Positions 6,060 through 10,098 of a DNA stretch of 10,098 bases are shown here, piece after piece. Positions within the stretch are counted from its first letter, which is position 1. Each line of letters begins with the position of its first letter. The translations under genes and the position numbers were made by a program. A model generated the notes under the pieces. It saw only the letters and a list, made by a program, of their open reading frames with translations, searched no databases and was not told where the DNA came from. The stretch is from Dermatophilaceae bacterium (lineage in GTDB: Bacteria > Actinomycetota > Actinomycetes > Actinomycetales > Dermatophilaceae): the NCBI GenBank assembly GCA_013361975.1, contig JABFXB010000012.1:1-10098 (forward strand), in the 5' to 3' direction.

Positions 6060-7076
6060 TCAGGCGTCGGGGTAGCCGGTGGGGTTGGCCTGCTGCCAGC
6101 GCCACGTGTCGGCGCACATGTCGTCGATGGTGCGCGTCGCGACCCAGCCGAGCTCGCGGTTGGCCTTGGCGGGGTCGGCGAAGGAGACGGCGACGTCGCC
6201 GGGGCGGCGCTCGACGACACGGTAGGGCAGCTCGCGGCCCACGGCCCGCTCGAAGGCGTGCAGCATCTCGAGCACCGAGGTGCCGTGGCCGGTGCCGAGG
6301 TTCCAGATGCCGACCGGCTCGTCCATCGTGCCGAGGCGGGTGAGGGCGGCGAGGTGGCCGGCGGCGAGGTCCTCGACGTGGATGTAGTCGCGCTGGCCGG
6401 TGCCGTCGGGCGTCGGGTAGTCGTCGCCGTAGACCGAGAGGAACTCGCGGCGGCCGACCGCGACCTGCGCAATGTAGGGAACGAGGTTGTTCGGGATGCC
6501 CTGCGGGTCCTCGCCGATGGTGCCCGACGCGTGGGCGCCGATGGGGTTGAAGTAGCGCAGCAGCGCGATGCGCATCGACGGGTCGGCGACCGCGACGTCA
6601 CGCAGGATCTGCTCCTGCATCACCTTGGTCCAGCCGTAGGGGTTGGTCGCGAAGGTGGGGCGCTCCTCGGTCGCGGCCTCCTGGTCGGTGCCGTAGACGG
6701 TGGCCGAGGAGCTGAAGACGAGCTTGGTCACGTTGTGGCGACGCATCGCCCGCACGAGCGAGAAGGTCGAGCCCAGGTTGTTCTCGTAGTACTCGAGCGG
6801 CAGCTCGACGCTCTCGCCGACGGCCTTGAGCCCGGCGAAGTGGATCACCGCGTCGATCGGCTCGTTGGCGAAGAGGTGCTCGGTCTTGTCGTGGTCGGTG
6901 AGGTCGAACGAGTGCACCGGCAGGTGCCGGCCGGTGAGGGCCTCGAGCCGGTTGACGACGCTCGGCTTGCTGTTGCCGAAGTTGTCGACGATGAGCACGT
7001 CGTGCCCCGCCGCGACGAGCTGGACCACGGTGTGCGAGCCGATGTATCCGGCGCCGCCGCTGACGAGTACGCGCAT
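6060..7076 (-). CDS. galE: UDP-glucose 4-epimerase
   Basis: GalE interconverts UDP-glucose and UDP-galactose with tightly bound NAD, feeding the Leloir pathway and supplying galactose for cell-surface polysaccharides. It is a cytosolic extended short-chain dehydrogenase. The 338-aa length equals that of E. coli GalE. The NAD-binding Rossmann motif GGAGYIG is at residues 7-13, the catalytic Ser124 in SSSATVYG, and the Tyr147/Lys151 pair in YGWTK. RYFNPIGAH (174-182) and GTGQRDYIHVEDLA (225-238) are also conserved. The ATG at 7076 gives the canonical MRVLVSGGAGYIG start; the open frame extends upstream only into the neighbouring gene. A GGTGGGG stretch just upstream may serve as a weak Shine-Dalgarno. 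It lies 34 bp after the M56 gene and may be co-transcribed. No galK or galT is present, so a role in surface sugars is as likely as galactose use. Confidence 0.97.
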   Translation of the reverse strand: MRVLVSGGAGYIGSHTVVQLVAAGHDVLIVDNFGNSKPSVVNRLEALTGRHLPVHSFDLTDHDKTEHLFANEPIDAVIHFAGLKAVGESVELPLEYYENNLGSTFSLVRAMRRHNVTKLVFSSSATVYGTDQEAATEERPTFATNPYGWTKVMQEQILRDVAVADPSMRIALLRYFNPIGAHASGTIGEDPQGIPNNLVPYIAQVAVGRREFLSVYGDDYPTPDGTGQRDYIHVEDLAAGHLAALTRLGTMDEPVGIWNLGTGHGTSVLEMLHAFERAVGRELPYRVVERRPGDVAVSFADPAKANRELGWVATRTIDDMCADTWRWQQANPTGYPDA

Positions 7077-7110
7077 GCGCCCCACCCTATCGAGGGCCGC
7101 GGCGGGGCCG

Positions 7111-8007
7111 TCAGACGAGCGACAGCTCGGCGATCGCGACGCCGTAGAGCGCGAGGGGCACCGCGACGAGGAGGGCCGATGCGGCATACATGGTCGCGGC
7201 GACGACCCCCACCGGCAGGCCGGCGATGCGGGTGGCGTCGAGCAGCTGGATGCGGGCGCTCGCGACGCGGGTGCTGTCGGCCATCGCCATCGCGCCGACG
7301 GGTTTCGGGCCGCCCGCCATCGCGACGATGGCGCGTCCGGTGTTGACGGCGCCAGCACGGCGCACGGCGGCGCGGTCGGCGAGCACCTCGATGAGCAGGT
7401 GCACCTCGCGCAGGGCGGCCTCTGAACGCAGCCACGGAGGCATCGCCTCGTGCACCACGGTGAAGAACTCCATGACGAGGTCGTGCCGAGCGGCGAGGTG
7501 GGCGCGCTCGTGGGCGAGGACGGCGGTCAGCTCGTCGGGGCCGAGGCGGTCGAGGGTGCCCTGGGTGAGCACGACGCGGCGTCGCACGCCGGGCACGCAG
7601 TATGCCGTCGGGGTCGTGTGCTCGAGCACTCGCATGTGGCGGTCGGCTCCCTCGCCGGGCGTGCCGAGCAGGTCGACGAGGTCGCGGTGCCGGCGCCGGG
7701 CGGCACGCAGGTTGCGCCCCACGCGGTCGCCTGAGAGCAGCAGCCGCACCGCCACGACGGCGCTGAGGAGGGCGGCGACCGTGACGGTCGGCCAGCTCTC
7801 CGACAGGCGCACCTGGCGTCCGAGCAGCGAGGGGAGGGCGGCCGGTGCCGCGAGGAGCGCGGCGAGCACCGCGGCCACGGCCGTGGACTGCCACAGCACC
7901 AAGGCCGCCCGCGGAGCGCGGCGAAGGCTGGTCACCCGGGCGAGGGCGCGGGGGACCGGCCAGGAGAGCAGGACCGCCAGCACGACGAGTCCCGCGACGA
8001 CGAGCAC
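7111..8007 (-). CDS. M56 family metallopeptidase, BlaR1-like without sensor domain
   Basis: The 298-aa membrane protein has hydrophobic segments near residues 1-17, 35-60, 73-92 and 264-288, consistent with four transmembrane helices. A zinc peptidase site is visible: HERAH (His166, Glu167, His170), with the likely third ligand Glu207 in EVLADRAAVRRA. In BlaR1/MecR1 this type of domain is activated by a signal and leads to removal of the BlaI-type repressor encoded next door. The C-terminal penicillin-binding sensor domain is absent, as in mycobacterial Rv1845c, so the signal is unknown. The GTG start lies 3 bp after the blaI stop codon, giving tight coupling. Two octamer copies fall here: one encodes Met-Tyr-Ala with the rare TAT codon (7182-7189), the other Ala-Tyr as GCA-TAC (7600-7607). 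Confidence 0.9.
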   Translation of the reverse strand: MLVVAGLVVLAVLLSWPVPRALARVTSLRRAPRAALVLWQSTAVAAVLAALLAAPAALPSLLGRQVRLSESWPTVTVAALLSAVVAVRLLLSGDRVGRNLRAARRRHRDLVDLLGTPGEGADRHMRVLEHTTPTAYCVPGVRRRVVLTQGTLDRLGPDELTAVLAHERAHLAARHDLVMEFFTVVHEAMPPWLRSEAALREVHLLIEVLADRAAVRRAGAVNTGRAIVAMAGGPKPVGAMAMADSTRVASARIQLLDATRIAGLPVGVVAATMYAASALLVAVPLALYGVAIAELSLV

Positions 8008-8010
8008 GGG

Positions 8011-8424
8011 TCAGGCTCTGCGGTCGTCGGGTCTGCGGGCCTCGAGCTCGGCGAGGGCGGCCTTCAGCTCGTCGATCTCCTCGGGGGTCGACTCGTCGAG
8101 GAAGTGCAGCAGGGCCGACCGGCGAGTGTCGCCGGCGAGCTCGCCGAGGGTGTGGTGCAGCGACTCGGACGTCAGCTCGGCGCGGGTCGAGGCGGGCGTG
8201 TAGCGCCAGGCCCGGCCGTCGCGCTCGCGCTGGACGAGGTCCTTCTTCGCCATCCGGTCGAGCACCGTCATGAGGGTCGTGTAGGCCAGGCCGCGCTCCA
8301 CGCCGATGGAGTCGTGCACCTCACGCACCGTGCGGCCCTCAGGATGCGCGTCGGCGGTGCTCCAGAGCTCTTCCATGACGGCGCGCTCGAGGTCGCCGAG
8401 GCGGTTGCGGGGGGTGCTGGGCAT
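8011..8424 (-). CDS. blaI: BlaI/MecI/CopY family transcriptional repressor
   Basis: The 137-aa cytosolic protein is a winged-helix repressor expected to bind DNA as a dimer. Residues 8-80 match the family: LGDLERAVMEELW, then the helix VREVHDSI, the recognition segment LAYTTLMTVLDRMAKKDLV (47-65) and the wing RERDGRAWRYTP. The C-terminal part (about 85-125) would be the dimerisation region, where related repressors are cleaved on induction. The partner peptidase gene follows after 3 bp, the classical blaI-blaR1 order. It begins 12 bp after the cydC stop codon, so it may be transcribed with cydC or from its own promoter at the end of cydC. The symbol reflects family membership, not proof of beta-lactamase control; no beta-lactamase is present. 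Confidence 0.92.
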   Translation of the reverse strand: MPSTPRNRLGDLERAVMEELWSTADAHPEGRTVREVHDSIGVERGLAYTTLMTVLDRMAKKDLVQRERDGRAWRYTPASTRAELTSESLHHTLGELAGDTRRSALLHFLDESTPEEIDELKAALAELEARRPDDRRA

Positions 8425-8433
8425 GGCGGTTCC

Positions 8434-8461
8434 AATCTATCGGCCCTGTCGAAACAGTCGG
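8434..8461 (-). promoter_or_regulatory. Possible blaI promoter with dyad between -35 and -10
   Basis: On the minus strand CCGACT (8456-8461, 3 of 6 matches to TTGACA) and TAGATT (8434-8439, 4 of 6 matches to TATAAT) are 16 bp apart. The dyad CTGT-CGAA-ACAG (8446-8457) lies between them, where a repressor would block transcription. The -10 element ends 9 bp before the blaI ATG, which would put the transcript start at or next to the start codon and make the mRNA leaderless. The site overlaps the last codons of cydC. The match is modest and unconfirmed. Confidence 0.3.
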
Positions 8462-10098
8462 CCGGTTCCGTGCGTGCGGTCGTCCGGCTGGGTGACCGCG
8501 GTGGGTGCCATCGTCGCCGATGGCGGGCGCCGCACCTCGACGACACGGTCGAACAGGTCGGTTCCGTCGTCGCGGTGGGTCACCATGATGATCGTCCGGG
8601 CGCCGCTGCGGGTGCCCGTCCGGCTGGTGAGGGACGTGAGGTCCTCGACGACGGCGCGGGCCGTGGGCGGGTCGAGGTGGGCGACCGGCTCGTCGAGGAG
8701 CACGAGGGGCCGCTCGCTGAGGTGCGCCCGCGCGATGCCGAGGCGGGCGCGCTCGCCGCCGGAGAGGCCGCGGCCTCCGGCTCCGAGGAGCGTGTCCAGG
8801 CCGTCGGGGAGCTCCCTCCGGAGGTCGCCCAGACCGGCGGCCGCGAGGGCGTCGTCGACGGCGTCGTCGGTGGCGTCCGGGCGAGCGAGGGTGAGGTTGT
8901 TGCGCAGGCTGGTCGCGAGGACGTGGGTCTCGTCGTCGACGACCGCGACGTGCGAGCGGGCTTCTGCCAGAGGCAGGTCGAGCGCATCGGTGCCGTCGAG
9001 GCGGTAGCTGCCGCTCGTCGGGTCCAGGTGCCGGGCGAGCACGGCGAGCAGCGTCGACTTGCCGCTGCCGTTCGCGCCGGTGACGGCGATCGACGTGCCG
9101 GGCTCGACGGCCAAGTCGGTCGGCGCGAGGTCGGTGCGCGCGCCGGTCCACGACGCGCTGACGTCGCGCAGCTGCACGCCCCCGCGCCCGTATGCCGCCG
9201 CGCTGGGTCGTGCGTCGAGGGCGGCGTCGGCTCCGGCTGCGGTGTCGCGCACGGTCTCGGGGGCGGGGTCGGCGACGGCGGGGGCGAGGCCGAGCAGGTC
9301 GTCGATGCGGCGCTCGCTGCCGCGGGCCCGCGCGAGGGCGCGCATGGCGTCGACGAGCGGGCTGACGGCATCGGACACCGCGACGGGGGTCAGCACGAGC
9401 AGCGCCTTGACCGGCGTGGAGACGTCGAGGTCCCGAGCGATGACGGCGGTCCCGGCCACGGCCACCCCGACGGCGACGAGGTAGAGCGAGGCGGCCAGCG
9501 ACCGGCCCGCACTGATGCGGCGGGTCGTGCGCGCGAGCGTCGCGTGCGCCCCGTCGAGCCACGTGATGGCGGTGGCCCAGCCACCGACGGCCCGCAGCTC
9601 GCCCGACTGGCTCGCGACGAGCTCACTCACGCGATTGACCTCGGCTCGAGAAGCGAGCAGGTCTGGCAGGGAACGGGACTCGAGGGCGGCAGCGAGCGCG
9701 CTGACGAGGGTCACCGCGACACCGAGGGCGAGCATGACCAGCCCGACCGGCAGCGCGAGCGCCATCGTGAGGGCGATCGCCAGCCCGCCGGCGAGGGCGG
9801 TCGAGATGACGGGCACGGTGACGCGCACCTGCGCGTCGACGGCGTCGGTGAGGTCGTCGACGACCCCCGTCAGCACGTCGGAGCGGCGCCGCCGGCCGAG
9901 CCTCGCCGGGGTGAGGGGGATCAGCGCCTCGTAGGCGGCGGTCCGACGCTCGGCGAGCAGCCGCAGGGCGGCGTCGTGGCTGACCAGCCGCTCCCAGTAG
10001 CGGAACACCGGCCGGGCCATGCCGAACGCGCGCACCATGACGATGGCGGTGAGCAGCGTGAGGATGACGGGCCGCTCGGCCGCACGGACGATGAGCCA
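8437..10098 (-). CDS. cydC: Thiol reductant ABC exporter subunit CydC, 5' end outside the window
   Basis: CydC pairs with CydD in a membrane ABC transporter that exports glutathione and cysteine or otherwise serves redox balance, and it is needed to assemble cytochrome bd oxidase. 553 residues are visible and the frame stays open to the edge (first residues WLIVRAAERPVILTLLTAIVMVRAFGMARPVFRYWERLVSHDAALR), so the start lies beyond 10098. The RPVFRYWERLVSHD stretch is typical of CydC. Counting from the window edge, the membrane half runs to about 255. In the ATPase half Walker A is GANGSGKST (341-349), the signature is LSGGERARLGIARA (445-458), Walker B is LVLLDEP (465-471), and the H-loop is VTHR (506-509). 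The Q-loop glutamine appears to be replaced by aspartate (VVDDETH, 387-393). cydD is probably just upstream, outside the window. The 3' end contains the possible blaI promoter. Confidence 0.9.
   Translation of the reverse strand, partial: WLIVRAAERPVILTLLTAIVMVRAFGMARPVFRYWERLVSHDAALRLLAERRTAAYEALIPLTPARLGRRRRSDVLTGVVDDLTDAVDAQVRVTVPVISTALAGGLAIALTMALALPVGLVMLALGVAVTLVSALAAALESRSLPDLLASRAEVNRVSELVASQSGELRAVGGWATAITWLDGAHATLARTTRRISAGRSLAASLYLVAVGVAVAGTAVIARDLDVSTPVKALLVLTPVAVSDAVSPLVDAMRALARARGSERRIDDLLGLAPAVADPAPETVRDTAAGADAALDARPSAAAYGRGGVQLRDVSASWTGARTDLAPTDLAVEPGTSIAVTGANGSGKSTLLAVLARHLDPTSGSYRLDGTDALDLPLAEARSHVAVVDDETHVLATSLRNNLTLARPDATDDAVDDALAAAGLGDLRRELPDGLDTLLGAGGRGLSGGERARLGIARAHLSERPLVLLDEPVAHLDPPTARAVVEDLTSLTSRTGTRSGARTIIMVTHRDDGTDLFDRVVEVRRPPSATMAPTAVTQPDDRTHGTGRLFRQGR

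Noticed and set aside
7081..7110. Terminator between the M56 gene and galE
   Set aside because: Only short 4-bp dyads (for example CCCT-ATCG-AGGG at 7085-7096) are present in the 34-bp gap; too weak to call.
5742..7346. A 534-codon plus-strand frame opposite galE
   Set aside because: It is antisense to galE, whose length and motifs are canonical, and has no recognisable domain.
7111..8424. A beta-lactam resistance operon
   Set aside because: The BlaI/M56 pair is present but there is no beta-lactamase gene, and the peptidase has no penicillin-binding sensor domain.

Overview
The window looks like the chromosome of a very GC-rich actinobacterium. Third codon positions are almost all G or C, GTG starts are common, and purB and galE are close to the E. 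coli length and motif pattern. The PtpA-like phosphatase and the two-domain VOC protein resemble mycobacterial PtpA and CFP32. A member of the Micrococcales such as an Intrasporangiaceae would fit, but that placement is inference. I see no plasmid, phage, insertion sequence, CRISPR array, tRNA or rRNA.

Layout. On the minus strand at the left lie a possible terminator (4-57), purB (76-1488, adenylosuccinate lyase), a dyad made of the octamer GTATGCCG and its complement (1521-1576), a two-domain VOC protein (1587-2357) and a PtpA-type low-molecular-weight tyrosine phosphatase (2384-2938). A 143-bp divergent intergenic region carries two TGTCC-N3-GGACA dyads (3003-3040). To its right, on the plus strand, are a small NTF2/SnoaL-like protein (3082-3498) and an MFS exporter of the EntS/MFS_3 type (3508-4860). 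Convergent to these is a minus-strand gene for an AbiEi-type winged-helix plus DUF559 nuclease-fold protein (4907-5836). It has a long hairpin repeat at each end; the two repeats share arms and have divergent loops of identical length. Then, still on the minus strand, come galE (6060-7076), an M56 metallopeptidase (7111-8007), a BlaI-type repressor (8011-8424) and the 3' part of cydC (8437 to the window edge).

How the genes relate. Read in the direction of transcription, the right part is cydC, blaI, M56 peptidase, galE, with gaps of 12, 3 and 34 bp. This suggests a co-transcribed or translationally coupled set in which a BlaI/BlaR1-like pair sits directly behind a cytochrome bd assembly transporter gene. 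The peptidase has no penicillin-binding sensor domain, so a beta-lactam signal is not implied. The phosphatase and VOC genes probably form one transcript. The NTF2-like and MFS genes are 9 bp apart and probably form another, starting from the region with the tandem dyads.

The most unusual signals are not genes. The first is the pair of hairpin repeats bracketing the DUF559 gene. The second is the octamer GTATGCCG, which occurs ten times (both strands) where well under one is expected. The only two TAT tyrosine codons I could find in the window both fall inside it, and its intergenic copies sit at or just after stop codons. All functions are assigned by reading motifs; no database search was run.
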